A stretch of DNA of 64,000 bases from Bauldia sp. (GCA_026126025.1 JAHCJZ010000005.1:124001-188000); one strand, 5' to 3'; counted from the stretch's first letter, positions 17,891 through 28,194 are shown. Translations and numbers: made by a program. The notes: generated by a model from the letters alone, not told the origin.

Positions 17891-18364
17891 TCACGGACCG
17901 GCAAGGGAATCGGCCATGACCGCGCCGACCTCGGCCTCGGCGACGACGACCCCGTCGACCTTGGCCGCGGCATAGAACTTCCAGAGCGCCCGCTTCTGCT
18001 TCAGCTTGCGGACGTGGATGTGGAGGATGTCGCCGGGCACCACCGGCTTGCGGAACCTGGCCGCGTCGATGCTGGTGAAATAGACCACGCTGGGCGCGCC
18101 ACCTCCGGTTGCGGCGATGCAGATGGCTCCGGCTGTCTGCGCCATGGCTTCGATGATCAGCACCCCCGGCATCACCGGCCGCCCCGGGAAGTGACCGAGG
18201 AAATGCGGCTCGTTGACCGTGACGTTCTTGATCCCCACGGCCGAATTGTCGGCGTCAATCTCGACGATTCGGTCGACCATGAGGAAGGGGTAGCGATGGG
18301 GCAGATGCGAGAGAAGCCGCTGGATATCCATCGTGTCGAGCGTGGCCGTCGGCGATTCATCCAT
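17891..18364 (-). CDS. fabZ: 3-hydroxyacyl-ACP dehydratase
   Basis: Dehydrates hydroxyacyl-ACP in fatty acid elongation, competing with LpxA/LpxD for hydroxyacyl-ACP. 157 residues, hot-dog fold, with the catalytic motif [20 protein letters not shown] (His and Glu present). ATG 18364 lies inside the end of lpxD and is preceded by AGGAGG, so it was chosen over upstream ATGs. The standard lpxD-fabZ-lpxA order is kept. Confidence 0.94.
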   Translation of the reverse strand: MDESPTATLDTMDIQRLLSHLPHRYPFLMVDRIVEIDADNSAVGIKNVTVNEPHFLGHFPGRPVMPGVLIIEAMAQTAGAICIAATGGGAPSVVYFTSIDAARFRKPVVPGDILHIHVRKLKQKRALWKFYAAAKVDGVVVAEAEVGAVMADSLAGP

Positions 18365-19436
18365 CGGAATCCTCCTGATGCTCCGCGGTCTGATTGAACC
18401 GCTCCTGCCGGCGGCTGTCACGGGCATCGCTCATCTGCGCCTTCAGCCATTCCCGCAGCGGCCGGGCCGGCGAGCCGCCCCATTTGGCATTGGCCGGGAC
18501 GTTGCCGTGAACCGCACTGACGGCCGCGATCTGCGCGCGGTCGCCGATGGTAATGTGCCCGTTGATTCCGGTCTGGCCGCCGATCACGACGAAGTCGCCG
18601 ATCCGGGCGCTGCCGGCGATCCCGACCTGCGAGACGATGATGCAGTGCCGGCCGATCTGCACGTTGTGGCCGACCTGGACCTGATTGTCGATCTTGGTCC
18701 CGGCGCCAACCACCGTGTCGCCCAGCGCGCCGCGGTCGATCGTCGTCCCCGCCCCGATCTCGACGTCGTCCTGGATCAGGACCCGGCCGAGCTGCGGCAC
18801 CTTGATATGGCCCGAGGCGCCAGATGCGTAGCCGAACCCGTCCTGGCCAATATGGGCGCCGGGGTGAAGGATGACGCGGTCGCCCAGCAGAGCATGAAGC
18901 ACCGTTGCATGAGGCCCGATGGTGCAATCCCGTCCGATCCGCACGCTCGGCCCAATGATCGCGCCGACCGCGATCGTCGTTCCCGCGCCGATCTCCGCGC
19001 CGGCGCCGACCACCGCGCCGCGCTCGACCACGACGCCGGCTTCGAGCCGGGCGTTGGGGTCGACGAAGGCAAGCGCCGAAATGCCCGTCTCGCCGGTCGT
19101 CAGCTGCGGGCGGAGCGCGCTCGGGAAGAGGCGGCTGGTGGCGAGCACGAAGGCCGCATGCGGGCGCTTCGTCACCAGCGGGATGGTGCCCGCCGGAATG
19201 TCGGCGGCATAGCGCGCGACGCAGAAGCACGCCGCGGCGCGAGTCGCGCGCACGCTGGCCAGGTGCCGTGATCCCTCAAGGAAGGTGACATCGTCCTCGC
19301 CCGCCCGATCGGGCGGCGCCGCGCCCGCAATCAGGCGGTCAGGCGGCGCGTCTGGCGGCGCTTCGGCACCGGTGAGCGCGACGATGTCTGCGAGGGTCAG
19401 GGGCTCCGGCGGAGGGAAGAAGACGGGGTCCGCCAT
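18357..19436 (-). CDS. lpxD: UDP-3-O-(3-hydroxyacyl)glucosamine N-acyltransferase
   Basis: Third step of lipid A synthesis. 359 residues: an N-terminal uridine-binding domain ([13 protein letters not shown] through [18 protein letters not shown]), then a hexapeptide-repeat beta-helix ([20 protein letters not shown]), and a C-terminal helix. [19 protein letters not shown] carries the family's His-containing catalytic coil. The start [10 protein letters not shown] (19436) was preferred to an ATG 19 codons upstream. It is 60 bases downstream of bamA. Confidence 0.93.
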   Translation of the reverse strand: MADPVFFPPPEPLTLADIVALTGAEAPPDAPPDRLIAGAAPPDRAGEDDVTFLEGSRHLASVRATRAAACFCVARYAADIPAGTIPLVTKRPHAAFVLATSRLFPSALRPQLTTGETGISALAFVDPNARLEAGVVVERGAVVGAGAEIGAGTTIAVGAIIGPSVRIGRDCTIGPHATVLHALLGDRVILHPGAHIGQDGFGYASGASGHIKVPQLGRVLIQDDVEIGAGTTIDRGALGDTVVGAGTKIDNQVQVGHNVQIGRHCIIVSQVGIAGSARIGDFVVIGGQTGINGHITIGDRAQIAAVSAVHGNVPANAKWGGSPARPLREWLKAQMSDARDSRRQERFNQTAEHQEDSDG

Positions 19437-19496
19437 GGTGCGGCTCTCGGCACCCAAGAGTATCGCTCCGGCCGAAGCCGGAGCGAGCCACACGAG

Positions 19497-21860
19497 CTAG
19501 AAGGTGCTGACCGTGCTGAAGCGGAACACCTGGGTCACGTCGTCCGGGTCCTGCGTCAGGACCTTGGCGAAGTCGGCGCGGAGGACACCGAAGGGCGAGT
19601 CCCACAGGACCGAGGCGCCGACCGAGGAACGCAGGGCGATGTTCTCGTCGTAGGGAGTCCCCGCCATCGCGGCCGGGTCGATACCCCAGAGCGTGCCGAC
19701 ATCGGCGAAGATCGCACCGCTGAAGCCCCAGTCCGACGGAACCAGCGGCAGCGGGAACTGCAGTTCGGCGGTCGCCGCCCAGTAGTTCTGTCCGCCCAGC
19801 GCGATCGCCGCCGCATCGGTCGTGCGCGGACCGTAGCTTGCGAAGCCGCGGATCGTCTCGCCGCTCAGGAAGAAATTGTCGAGCACACGCACCGGCTGGC
19901 CGAAGCCGCGGATGTCGCCGGCCCGGAACCGGACCATGCCGGTCAGCGGCGAGCCGTGCCAGAGATCCTGGTAGAGCCGCGCGTCGAAGGTCGACCGCAT
20001 GTAGCGCTCTGTGCCGCCAACGCCGGCGAATTCCTGCGCCACCCGGACGAAGAGGCCCTGCGGATCGGCCGGATTGTCGATGGTGTTGTAGGTGAACGAG
20101 TAGCCCACCGCGGAGGTGATCGACGTGCCGACGCCGAAATAGGCCGGGACCACGATGGGGCCGGCGTCATCCGGATCGGTCCGGGTTTCCGTCACGAAGC
20201 GGTAGGTCACCTGGGCGGTCAGATTCCCGGTCAGCGGCAGGCCGAAGCCGACCGAACCGCCGGTCTGCGTCATGGCGAACGGCCGCATCCCCGTCGAGCC
20301 CGAGCTGCTGGCGAAGAAATTGAGGCTGAGGGCGATCCGCCGGCCGAGGAAATACGGCTCGGTGAACGAGACCGAGTAGTTGCGGTTGCTCAGATTGCCG
20401 CTCACGGCGATGCGGAGATACTGGCCGCGGCCAAGGAAGTTCCGCTCGGTGATCGACACTTCGCCGATAATGCCGTCGGTGGTGGAATAGCCCGCGGTGG
20501 CAGATAGCGAACCCGTTCGCTGCTCGACGATTGTGACCACGAGGATCACCTGGTCGGGCTGCGAGCCCTGCTGTGCAGCAATCTGGACCGACTGGAAGAT
20601 GCCGAGATCGCGCAGACGCTGGGCGACGCGGTTGACCAGCACCGGGTTGTACGCATCGCCTTCGGCGAAGTCGAACTCGCGGCGGATGACGTAGTCGCGG
20701 GTCCGCTCATTGCCGACCACGACGATGCGCTCGATGTAGGTCCGCGGGCCCTGGTCGACCAGGAACGCGATGTCGATGGTGTTGGTCGCGTAGTTGCGGT
20801 TGCCGCGCGGCCGGACCTGGGCGAAGGGCTGGCCCATCTCCGCCAGCGCGACGGAAATGTCCTGGAGCGTGCGCTCCACGTCGGTCGCGTTGAAGGTGCG
20901 GCCGCTGCGCGGATGGACGTAGCGCTGCAGCATCTCGGCGCTGATGCCCGGGATCGTCGAATCGACCGTGATGGCGCCGAAGCTGTAGAGCGGCCCTTCC
21001 GAGAGATAGAAGGTGATCGTGTACTCCTCCTCGACCTCGTCGTAGCGGACGTCGGTCGAGAGGACCTGGAAGTCGGCATAGCCGTTGTTGAGATATTCCT
21101 GCCGGAGGAGTTCCTCGTCCACCATCAGCCGGTCGCGGCTGTAGACGTCGTTCCGGCTGAGGAAGGACAGCAGCGTGCTTTCGCTGGTCCGGATGACCGA
21201 GGCGAGCTGACGGTCGGAATAGGCTTCATTGCCCTCGAAGGCGATGGTCGCGATCTTCACGCGCCCGCCCTCGTTGATATGGAAGATGAGGTTGGCGGTA
21301 TTGCCGTCGAGGCGCTGCACCTCGGTCGTCACGACCGCGGCCGCGCGGCCGTCGGAGGCGTAGCGCTCCTGGATGCGCCGCACGTCGGCGGCGAGCACCG
21401 CGTCGCTCAGGACGCCGCGCACCTGCGTCTGGATCACGCCGCGCAGGTCGCCGTCGGTGATGCGGCGATTGCCGTCGAAGACGATCTGCACGACTACCGG
21501 GTTCTCGACGACGACCACCACGACGGTGCCGCCATTGCCGTTCACCTCGGCATAGGAAAAGAGGCCGGTCGCAAGGAGCGCGTTCAGCGAGGCGTTGAGG
21601 TCAGCCTGGGTGTAGTCCTGGCCGATCCGGATGGTGAGGTAGTTGCGGATGGTCGCCGCATCGATCCGGCTATTGCCCTGAACCTGGATGTTCGTCGCCA
21701 CGGCCGCCTGGGCCTGTGTCGCCGTTACGACCGAAACGCCGGCCACCACCGCCGGCATGCTGGCTGCAAAAATCGCTGCCAGAGCCGCTCGCGAGAAAAC
21801 CTTCCGGAAAAACATGCGCCGCGGCACCCCCACTGAGGCCGACACCGGTTGATCGGCCAT
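19497..21860 (-). CDS. bamA: outer membrane protein assembly factor BamA
   Basis: Essential beta-barrel insertase of the outer membrane. 787 residues: an extended N-terminus and signal sequence (MFFRKVFSRAALAAIFAASM, cleavage probably after AQA near residue 52), five POTRA domains to about residue 430 (the first starts TNIQVQGNSRID), then a 16-strand barrel ending in the aromatic C-terminal signature RFSTVSTF with terminal Phe. A run of valines in POTRA1 (GTVVVVVVENP) is expected. ATG 21860 is the annotated start, though the ATG at codon 16 would make a more usual signal peptide. Confidence 0.95.
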   Translation of the reverse strand: MADQPVSASVGVPRRMFFRKVFSRAALAAIFAASMPAVVAGVSVVTATQAQAAVATNIQVQGNSRIDAATIRNYLTIRIGQDYTQADLNASLNALLATGLFSYAEVNGNGGTVVVVVVENPVVVQIVFDGNRRITDGDLRGVIQTQVRGVLSDAVLAADVRRIQERYASDGRAAAVVTTEVQRLDGNTANLIFHINEGGRVKIATIAFEGNEAYSDRQLASVIRTSESTLLSFLSRNDVYSRDRLMVDEELLRQEYLNNGYADFQVLSTDVRYDEVEEEYTITFYLSEGPLYSFGAITVDSTIPGISAEMLQRYVHPRSGRTFNATDVERTLQDISVALAEMGQPFAQVRPRGNRNYATNTIDIAFLVDQGPRTYIERIVVVGNERTRDYVIRREFDFAEGDAYNPVLVNRVAQRLRDLGIFQSVQIAAQQGSQPDQVILVVTIVEQRTGSLSATAGYSTTDGIIGEVSITERNFLGRGQYLRIAVSGNLSNRNYSVSFTEPYFLGRRIALSLNFFASSSGSTGMRPFAMTQTGGSVGFGLPLTGNLTAQVTYRFVTETRTDPDDAGPIVVPAYFGVGTSITSAVGYSFTYNTIDNPADPQGLFVRVAQEFAGVGGTERYMRSTFDARLYQDLWHGSPLTGMVRFRAGDIRGFGQPVRVLDNFFLSGETIRGFASYGPRTTDAAAIALGGQNYWAATAELQFPLPLVPSDWGFSGAIFADVGTLWGIDPAAMAGTPYDENIALRSSVGASVLWDSPFGVLRADFAKVLTQDPDDVTQVFRFSTVSTF

Positions 21861-21996
21861 TGTCCCCGAGTCGAGCTAACGACCCGTTGATGCCCAAGGT
21901 GTGACAGGGTTTCCGACCCTAGGCAAGGCGCGCTGGCCGCTTTGGCCGGGGAATCCCGGCCCGCGTTGCCTCTCCGCAACGCTCGCGCGAAAAGCC

Positions 21997-23109
21997 TCAG
22001 GTCAGGTCGTTCCAGGTGGCGAAAATCACCAGTGTCAGCAAGGCCGCGAGGCCGACCCTGAGGCTGATTTCGAGCGCCCGGTCGCTCGGCGGGCGCCGGC
22101 GGATCGCCTCATAGGCGCAGAACGCCAGATGGCCGCCGTCCAGAATCGGGATCGGGAAGAGATTCACCAGCCCGATGCTGACCGAAACGAAGGCGATCAG
22201 CGACAGAAGGCTGAGGAAGCCCAGCGAGGCGGCCTGCCCGGCGGCCTGCGCGACGCTGATCGGCCCGCCCAGCTGGTCCAGCGATTCGACGCCGGTCACC
22301 ACCTTGCCGAGATAGGAGAAGGTGGCCTCGATGACGAACCAGACCTCGCCGAACCCTTTGGCGATCGCCGCCGGCACCGAGTAGTGCACCGTGACCACGT
22401 CTTCGGGCGCGGTGCGGGTCTGGACGCCGATCTGGGCCCGCCGCGCCACATTGCCGAAGGGATCGGTGGCTTCCTGGAGCTGCGGGACCACGGCGAGCGT
22501 CAGCGCGGTCCCGGCCCGATCGACCGTGACCGAGAGCGTCTCGCCGGTGCTGGTCGAGACGATCCGCTGGAATTCGTTGAAGCTTTCGACCCGGCGCCCG
22601 TCGATCGCAACGATCAGGTCGCCCGCCTCGAAGCCTGCGGCCTCGGCCGCCTGGCCGGGGATGACCGCGTCGATCCGCGGCTCGATGACCCGCTCGCCGA
22701 CGGCGCTGAAGAGGATGGCGAAGATCGCGATCGCGAGGAGGAAATTGGCAAACGGCCCCGCGGCATAGACCGCCGCGCGCTGGCCGACCGGCTTCGACAC
22801 GAGGAGCCGCGCGCGCTCCGCCTCCGGCAGCTCGGCGAGCGCCTCCCGGGTCGAGAGCGAGGCGACGTTCTGGTCGCCGACGAAGCGGACATAGCCGCCG
22901 AGGGGAATGGCGGAAATCCGCCACCGCGTGCCGCGGCGGTCAGTGAAGCCGACGAGCTCGGGCCCGAAGCCGAGGGAGAAGGTCTGGACGCCGACGCCGA
23001 ACCAGCGCGCGACCAGGAAATGGCCGAGCTCATGGATGAAGACCACCACCGCGAAAGCGAGCGGCACCCCCCACAGGAAGTCGAGGAAGGTCGGGGAGAG
23101 GTAGGTCAT
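21997..23109 (-). CDS. rseP: RIP metalloprotease RseP (site-2 protease)
   Basis: Intramembrane zinc protease that cleaves anti-sigma factors and signal-peptide remnants. 370 residues with the zinc motif FIHELGHFLVAR (His26, Glu27, His30), a PDZ domain (AGFEAGDLIVAIDGRRVESF), and the C-terminal NLFPIPILDGGHL motif with the third ligand Asp. Four membrane helices are visible. ATG 23109 (MTYLSPTFLD) fits the family; the upstream open frame is a shadow of dxr. It lies between dxr and bamA in the standard order. Confidence 0.94.
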   Translation of the reverse strand: MTYLSPTFLDFLWGVPLAFAVVVFIHELGHFLVARWFGVGVQTFSLGFGPELVGFTDRRGTRWRISAIPLGGYVRFVGDQNVASLSTREALAELPEAERARLLVSKPVGQRAAVYAAGPFANFLLAIAIFAILFSAVGERVIEPRIDAVIPGQAAEAAGFEAGDLIVAIDGRRVESFNEFQRIVSTSTGETLSVTVDRAGTALTLAVVPQLQEATDPFGNVARRAQIGVQTRTAPEDVVTVHYSVPAAIAKGFGEVWFVIEATFSYLGKVVTGVESLDQLGGPISVAQAAGQAASLGFLSLLSLIAFVSVSIGLVNLFPIPILDGGHLAFCAYEAIRRRPPSDRALEISLRVGLAALLTLVIFATWNDLT

Positions 23110-23126
23110 CGGCTCCGGCGGTCCAT

Positions 23127-24320
23127 TCAGGCGGCAGGCTGGCGGGCGATCGCTTCCCGGGCGAGGCGCCGGCCTTCGGCGTCGAGCGCCAGCGCGGCGG
23201 CGACGCTGTCGGGGCTCGGCAGCCGACCAGCGCTCGCCTTGGCCAGCACCCGGTCGGCCGTCGCCGCGATGTCGAGGAACCCGATCTCGCCGCGCAGGAA
23301 CGACCCCACCGCCACCTCGTTGGCGGCGTTCAGTATATTGGTTGCCCCGCCGCCCGCCGCCAGAGCCGACCGGGCAAGGCCGAGCGCGGGGAAGCGGGCC
23401 GCGTCCACCGGCTCGAAGGTGAGCGACCCGAGCGCCGCGAGGTCGAGGCGCCGGGTCGTCGCCGCCGCGCGCGTCGGCCACCACAGGCAATGCGAGATCG
23501 GGACGCGCATGTCGGGAAGGCTCATCTGCGCCAGCACCGAGCCGTCGCGATAGGCGACGAGGCCATGGACCACCGATTGCGGGTGGACAAGCACGTCTAT
23601 CTCGTCATGGCCAAGGCCGAAGAGATGATGCGCCTCAATGACTTCGAGGCCTTTGTTCATCAAGGTCGCCGAATCGATCGTGATCTTCGGGCCCATCGAC
23701 CAGTTGGGATGGGCCAGCGCCTCCTTGGGCGTCGCCGCCGCCATGCGGTCGATCGGCCATTCCCGGAACGGGCCGCCGGAAGCCGTGAGGACGATCCGCT
23801 CGACCTCGGACCGGTTTTCGGCCTCCAGCGCCTGGAAGATGGCGTTGTGCTCGGAATCGACGGGGAGAAGCTGGACGTCCTGCTCCACCGCTTCGGCCAT
23901 GAAGAGATCCCCCGCGCAGACGAGGCATTCCTTGTTGGCGATCGCGATGTCGGACCCGGCGCGCACCGCGGCGAGCGTCGGCTCGAGGCCGGCCGCCCCG
24001 ACGATCGCAGCCACGACGATGTCCGCGGGCCGCGCCGCGGCCTCGACCAGCGCCGCCGCGCCGGCGGCGGCCTCGATCCCGGTTCCCGCCAGCGCGTCGC
24101 GAAGCGCCGGATAGGCTTCGACATCTGCGACCACGGCGACCTTCGCGCCGAGCCGCAGCGCGATCCGCGCCAGCTCCTCGGCATTGCGGTCGGCGGTGAC
24201 GGCCTCGACGACGAACGCGTCGGCGTTCGCGGTGAGGATGTCGATGGTGCTCGACCCGATCGACCCGGTCGCCCCGAGAAGACTGACGCGCCGCAGCCCT
24301 CCGCCCGCCGCCGCTACCAT
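23127..24320 (-). CDS. dxr: 1-deoxy-D-xylulose-5-phosphate reductoisomerase
   Basis: Makes methylerythritol phosphate, the committed intermediate of non-mevalonate isoprenoid synthesis, which feeds UppS. 397 residues: NADPH loop LLGATGSIGSSTIDIL, metal/substrate residues in LLPVDSEHNAIFQ, the ASGGPFRE loop and HPNWSMGPKITIDSATLMNK, and a C-terminal helical domain. ATG 24320 overlaps the end of cdsA by 7 bases and gives the family start. Confidence 0.95.
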   Translation of the reverse strand: MVAAAGGGLRRVSLLGATGSIGSSTIDILTANADAFVVEAVTADRNAEELARIALRLGAKVAVVADVEAYPALRDALAGTGIEAAAGAAALVEAAARPADIVVAAIVGAAGLEPTLAAVRAGSDIAIANKECLVCAGDLFMAEAVEQDVQLLPVDSEHNAIFQALEAENRSEVERIVLTASGGPFREWPIDRMAAATPKEALAHPNWSMGPKITIDSATLMNKGLEVIEAHHLFGLGHDEIDVLVHPQSVVHGLVAYRDGSVLAQMSLPDMRVPISHCLWWPTRAAATTRRLDLAALGSLTFEPVDAARFPALGLARSALAAGGGATNILNAANEVAVGSFLRGEIGFLDIAATADRVLAKASAGRLPSPDSVAAALALDAEGRRLAREAIARQPAA

Positions 24321-25150
24321 CGCAGCAGCCCCTGCCCGACCGCGTCCTGGCCGCCATGCGCCCAGCCGATCGCCGCGGCGGCAGCGGCAGCGAAGAGCAG
24401 CGCGTCGACCCGGTCCATCACACCGCCATGGCCCGGGATGATGTGGCTCGAATCCTTGACGCCGAACCGGCGCTTGACCGCGGATTCGAAGAGGTCGCCG
24501 GCAACGGAAACCAGCGCCAGGGCGAGCGCGACGACACCGAGCGTCAGCGTGACCGGCCGGCCGGCGATCGCGATCACCAGAAGGCCGGCCGCGATGCCGA
24601 CCGCCAGTCCGCCGAGAAACCCGGACCAGGTCTTCTTCGGCGAGACGCGCGGCCACAGCTTCGGCCCGCCGAGCGTCCGGCCGACGGTGTACGCCCCGGT
24701 ATCCGCCCCCCAGACCACCGCGAACAGGAAGAGCACCGCCACGAGGCCGTCGACCGGATCGAGGCGGAGCGCGACCAGCGCAATGCCGAGCGCGGCCGCG
24801 TAGACGACGCCGCCGGCGGCCCACGCGCTGCGGAGCGCCGCGCCCATCAGCACCGCGCCGAGGCCGGCCACGATCACCGCCGCGACATGGGCCTCGAAGC
24901 CCGCCACGATCACAGCCGCCGCGGCAAAGGCCGGCACGCCGAGCGCCGGCGCCAGCGCGGACGGGGCGCGCGGCACGGTCATCCGCGTCCATTCCCAGCC
25001 GACGATGAAGGTCAGCACGGCCGCGGCGACGACCGTGATCCAGCCGCCCGCGACCGCAACCGCCAAAGCGACGACCGCGAGGCCGACGCCCCAGACGATG
25101 CGCTGGCGGAGCTCCGCGCCGGACCCCCCGGCCGCGCTGGCGTCGGTCAC
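24314..25150 (-). CDS. cdsA: phosphatidate cytidylyltransferase
   Basis: Makes CDP-diacylglycerol for phospholipid synthesis in the inner membrane. 278 residues with about eight hydrophobic segments and the CDS signature near the C-terminus: KRRFGVKDSSHIIPGHGGV followed by DRVDALLFA. The adjacent uppS-cdsA-dxr-rseP order is conserved in proteobacteria. Confidence 0.94.
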   Translation of the reverse strand: MTDASAAGGSGAELRQRIVWGVGLAVVALAVAVAGGWITVVAAAVLTFIVGWEWTRMTVPRAPSALAPALGVPAFAAAAVIVAGFEAHVAAVIVAGLGAVLMGAALRSAWAAGGVVYAAALGIALVALRLDPVDGLVAVLFLFAVVWGADTGAYTVGRTLGGPKLWPRVSPKKTWSGFLGGLAVGIAAGLLVIAIAGRPVTLTLGVVALALALVSVAGDLFESAVKRRFGVKDSSHIIPGHGGVMDRVDALLFAAAAAAAIGWAHGGQDAVGQGLLRW

Positions 25151-25156
25151 GCCCGG

Positions 25157-25921
25157 TCAGGCCCGCGCGGTGGCGAGGCCGCCATAGCGGCGGGTGCGGC
25201 GGGCGAACTCGTCGATCGCGGCTGCGAGCGCCTCCTTGTCGAACTCCGGCCAGTAGGTCGGGACGAACAGGAGCTCCGCATAGGCCGCCTGCCACAGCAG
25301 GAAATTGCTGAGCCGAACCTCGCCGCCGGTGCGGATGATCAGATCGGGATCGGGGATTCCCGCGGTGTCGAGCCTTGCGGCGATCGCCTCAGCGCCAATC
25401 GTCTCGGCGGACATGGTTCCCTCCGCCACATCCGCGGCGAGGCGCCGGACCGCCCGGGCGATCTCGTCACGGCCGCCATAGTTGAAGGCGACCTGGAGGC
25501 CGAGGCCGCTATTGGCGGCGGTCAGCTTCTCCGCCTCGGCGAGCGTCTCGAGGATGTCCTCCGGGACCCCCTGCTCCGAGCCGATCACCCGGATGCGGAC
25601 ACGGTTGGCGTGGAGGTCGGCGAGCTCGCTCTGGATGAAGATGCGCAGGAGGCCGAACAGGAACTCGACCTCCTCCGTCGGCCGCGACCAGTTCTCCGAC
25701 GAGAAGCTGTAGAGCGTGAGATGCGAGACGCCGAAATCCGACGCGGCGCGGATCACGCCGCGCACCGCGTCCATGCCGCGGCGATGCCCTTCCATCCGCG
25801 GCAGCCCGCGCGCCGTCGCCCAGCGACCATTGCCGTCCATGATGATGCCGACATGGCGCGGAATGCCGGGCGACGGATCGTCGCCGGAGGAAGCATTCTG
25901 CGTCGCGCCGGGCCGGGGCAT
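25157..25921 (-). CDS. uppS: undecaprenyl diphosphate synthase
   Basis: cis-Prenyltransferase making the C55 lipid carrier for peptidoglycan and O-antigen. 254 residues with the signature [13 protein letters not shown] (catalytic Asp29), SSENWSRP, and the C-terminal [20 protein letters not shown]. It is 10 nt downstream of frr, in the same operon. Confidence 0.95.
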   Translation of the reverse strand: MPRPGATQNASSGDDPSPGIPRHVGIIMDGNGRWATARGLPRMEGHRRGMDAVRGVIRAASDFGVSHLTLYSFSSENWSRPTEEVEFLFGLLRIFIQSELADLHANRVRIRVIGSEQGVPEDILETLAEAEKLTAANSGLGLQVAFNYGGRDEIARAVRRLAADVAEGTMSAETIGAEAIAARLDTAGIPDPDLIIRTGGEVRLSNFLLWQAAYAELLFVPTYWPEFDKEALAAAIDEFARRTRRYGGLATARA

Positions 25922-25930
25922 CAGCCGATC

Positions 25931-26479
25931 CTAGATCTGAAGGATTTCCGCTTCCTTGGCGGCCAGCAGCGCGTCGATCTCGGCAATGTGCTGGTCGGTC
26001 ATCTTCTGGACCTTCTCGGTCATCACCCGATGCTCGTCCTGGCTGAGCGTGCCGTCCTTCTCTTCCTTCTTGCCGGCTTCCATGCCGTCGCGCCGCACAT
26101 GCCGCGCGGCGACGCGCGCCGCCTCGGCATATTTGTGGGCGACCTTCACCAGCTCCTGCCGGCGCTCCGAATTGAGCTCGGGGATCGGGATGCGCAGCGT
26201 CGCCCCCTCCACCACCGGATTGAGGCCAAGGCTCGACTCGCGGATCGCCTTGTCGACCGCGGCCGCATTGCCGCGGTCCCACACCGAAACGAGGATCATG
26301 CGCGCCTCGGGGACCGAGATCGTCGCCACCTGGTTGAGCGGCATGGTGCTGCCATAGACCTCGACCGTGATGGGATCGAGCATGCTCGTCGAGGCGCGGC
26401 CGGTCCGAAGGCTCGCCAGCTCGCTCTTGAAGGTGGTCACCGCGCCGTCCATGCGGCGCTTCAGATCATCCAGGTCCAT
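25931..26479 (-). CDS. frr: ribosome recycling factor
   Basis: Splits post-termination ribosomes with EF-G. 182 residues; the typical domain I helices ([20 protein letters not shown]) and domain II ([20 protein letters not shown]) are present, ending in a long coiled helix (KEAEILQI). ATG 26479 follows GAGGGAACG; the open frame continues upstream with unrelated sequence. It follows pyrH by 52 nt. Confidence 0.95.
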   Translation of the reverse strand: MDLDDLKRRMDGAVTTFKSELASLRTGRASTSMLDPITVEVYGSTMPLNQVATISVPEARMILVSVWDRGNAAAVDKAIRESSLGLNPVVEGATLRIPIPELNSERRQELVKVAHKYAEAARVAARHVRRDGMEAGKKEEKDGTLSQDEHRVMTEKVQKMTDQHIAEIDALLAAKEAEILQI

Positions 26480-26531
26480 CGTTCCCTCGCCCGGCCGGTC
26501 GTTGTCGCGGCGCTGCGCCGCCCCGGCCCCG

Positions 26532-27254
26532 TCAGCCGTCGGACACCACCGTGCCCCGGCCCGCGCCGCGCAGGATGTCGACGAAGGCGCCCGGCTCATG
26601 AATGGAGAAGACGATTACCGGAATCCGGTTGTCGCGGGCAAGCGCAACCGCCGCCGCATCCATGACTTCCAGCCCCTTGGCCAGCATCTCGTCGTGGCTG
26701 ACGCGCTGGTAGCGGGTCGCCTTGGGGTCCTTGCGCGGGTCGGCGGAATAGACGCCGTCGACCTGCGTTCCCTTGAAGAGCGCGTCGCAGCTCATCTCCG
26801 CGGCCCGCAGCGCCGCGCCGGAATCGGTGGTGAAGAACGGGTTTCCGGTGCCCCCGGCAAAGACCACCACCCGGCCGCGCTTCATCGCGCCCTCGGCGCG
26901 CTGCTGGGTGAAGGTCTCGCAGATCGTGGGGAGCGGGATCGCCGAGAAGATGCGAGCCGGAACCCCCGCGCGCTCCAGCCCCTCGTGAAGGGCGATGGCG
27001 TTCATCACCGTCGCCAGCATGCCCATGTGATCGCCGGCGACGCGGTTGCCGCCAGCCGCCGCAATCTTCATGCCGCGGAAGATGTTGCCGCCGCCGACGA
27101 CGAGGCCGACCTTGACGCCGAGCGCCACCGCCTCGCCGATCTCGCGCGACAGCCGGTCGACCATCTTGTCGTCGATGCCGAAGGGCTGGGTGCCGAGCAG
27201 CGCCTCGCCGGAAATCTTGAGCAGGACCCTTTTGTACCGGAGCCCGTCGCTCAT
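26532..27254 (-). CDS. pyrH: uridylate kinase
   Basis: Phosphorylates UMP to UDP; essential. 240 residues of the amino-acid-kinase fold: [47 protein letters not shown] 27254 follows GGAAGGGAATCCC and fits the family. The tsf-pyrH adjacency usual in proteobacteria is broken here by two unrelated small genes (27352-28131). Confidence 0.95.
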   Translation of the reverse strand: MSDGLRYKRVLLKISGEALLGTQPFGIDDKMVDRLSREIGEAVALGVKVGLVVGGGNIFRGMKIAAAGGNRVAGDHMGMLATVMNAIALHEGLERAGVPARIFSAIPLPTICETFTQQRAEGAMKRGRVVVFAGGTGNPFFTTDSGAALRAAEMSCDALFKGTQVDGVYSADPRKDPKATRYQRVSHDEMLAKGLEVMDAAAVALARDNRIPVIVFSIHEPGAFVDILRGAGRGTVVSDG

Positions 27255-27351
27255 GGGATTCCCTTCCGCCGCCTCGACCGCGACCGGATACACGAGGGTC
27301 ACAGCGTTGTCACCGGCGGGACGGGGATTTCGCCCGGTGCCGGACGAGGCG

Positions 27352-27651
27352 CTAGCTGGAGACCGGGTTTGCCGGCCGGACCGTTACGGTGAGCCCGAGG
27401 CTCTTGAGGACGCCGATGAAGGTCGTCAGCCGCGGATCGCCGTCCGCGCTCAGCGCCCGGTAGAGGCCGGCGCGCGTAAGCCCGGTGTCCCTTGCGATCT
27501 TGCTGATGCCCTTGGCGCGGGCGATGTCCCCGAGCGCGCGGGCAACGACCTGAGGATCGCCGTCCTCGAATACGGCTTCGAGATAGGCAGCGATGGCCTC
27601 CGGCGTATCGAGAGACTCCGCCGCATCCCACCTTGTGGTCTCGATCGGCAA
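27352..27651 (-). CDS. HigA-like antitoxin, toxin partner missing
   Basis: A 99-residue XRE-type helix-turn-helix protein of the addiction-module antidote type: LPIETTRWDAAESLDTPEAI at the start, then IARAKGISKIARDTGLTRAG and YRALSADGDPRLTTFIGVLK. The proposed start is TTG 27651 because AAGGAGG lies 7-8 bases before it; an upstream ATG gives nine extra residues. Such genes normally follow a Gp49/HigB-type toxin gene. Here only a short frame ending AIEIARHFKEV precedes it (to about 27653), which may be the last codons of a deleted toxin. A TATACTATAG element at about 27696-27705 may be promoter or operator. Confidence 0.8.
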   Translation of the reverse strand: MPIETTRWDAAESLDTPEAIAAYLEAVFEDGDPQVVARALGDIARAKGISKIARDTGLTRAGLYRALSADGDPRLTTFIGVLKSLGLTVTVRPANPVSS

Positions 27652-27771
27652 GTCAGACCTCCTTGAAGTGGCGAGCAATCTCGATCGCTGTCAACTATAG
27701 TATACAATCGGCCGCGGGAAAGTACCCGTCTCGACAGTGAGGCGGCCCCAGACTGGACGGAGGGCTTTGCC

Positions 27772-28131
27772 ATGACGAAGAGCAACCTCGCTCTCAAGCG
27801 GGTGTACGAGCCGCCTCTGCCCGGCGACGGCATTCGCATCCTCGTCGACAGGCTCTGGCCGCGCGGCCTGTCAAAGGAGGAGGCCAGAATCGACCGCTGG
27901 ATGAAGGAACTGGGGCCGAGCACCGGCTTGCGGAAATGGTTCAATCATGACCCCGACCGGTGGATCGAGTTCCAGCGGCGGTACCGCGACGAGCTGACGA
28001 GCGAGGAACGCGTCGCGCTGATCGAGGAAGTCCGCCGCCTGTCCGCTACCGGAAAGGTGTCGCTGCTCTATGCTGCGAGGGACACCGAGCACAACAACGC
28101 GGTCGTTCTGTCGGAGATCGTTTCGCGATAG
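27772..28131 (+). CDS. DUF488 family protein
   Basis: 119 residues of the YeaO-like DUF488 family: LKRVYEPPLPGDGIRILVDR and LWPRGLSKEEARIDRWMKEL near the N-terminus, then STGLRKWFNHDP and a C-terminal VSLLYAARDTEHNNAVVL. The biochemical role of the family is not established. GGAGGG precedes the start by 8 bases. It is divergent from the HigA-like gene and converges with tsf, separated by a strong hairpin. Confidence 0.88.
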   Translation: MTKSNLALKRVYEPPLPGDGIRILVDRLWPRGLSKEEARIDRWMKELGPSTGLRKWFNHDPDRWIEFQRRYRDELTSEERVALIEEVRRLSATGKVSLLYAARDTEHNNAVVLSEIVSR

Positions 28132-28162
28132 CGACAGGGGTCGCGAGGCGTCCGAAACGAAG

Positions 28163-28194
28163 CCGGCCGGCGCACCCTGGGGGTGGCCGGCCGG
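28163..28194. terminator. GC-rich hairpin between DUF488 gene and tsf
   Basis: CCGGCCGGC (28163-28171) pairs with GCCGGCCGG (28186-28194), and CACCC/GGGTG extends the stem around a TGG loop with one bulged G. No T-run follows on either strand, so it may be a transcription block for the convergent genes or a 3'-stabilising structure rather than a classical intrinsic terminator. Confidence 0.6.
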
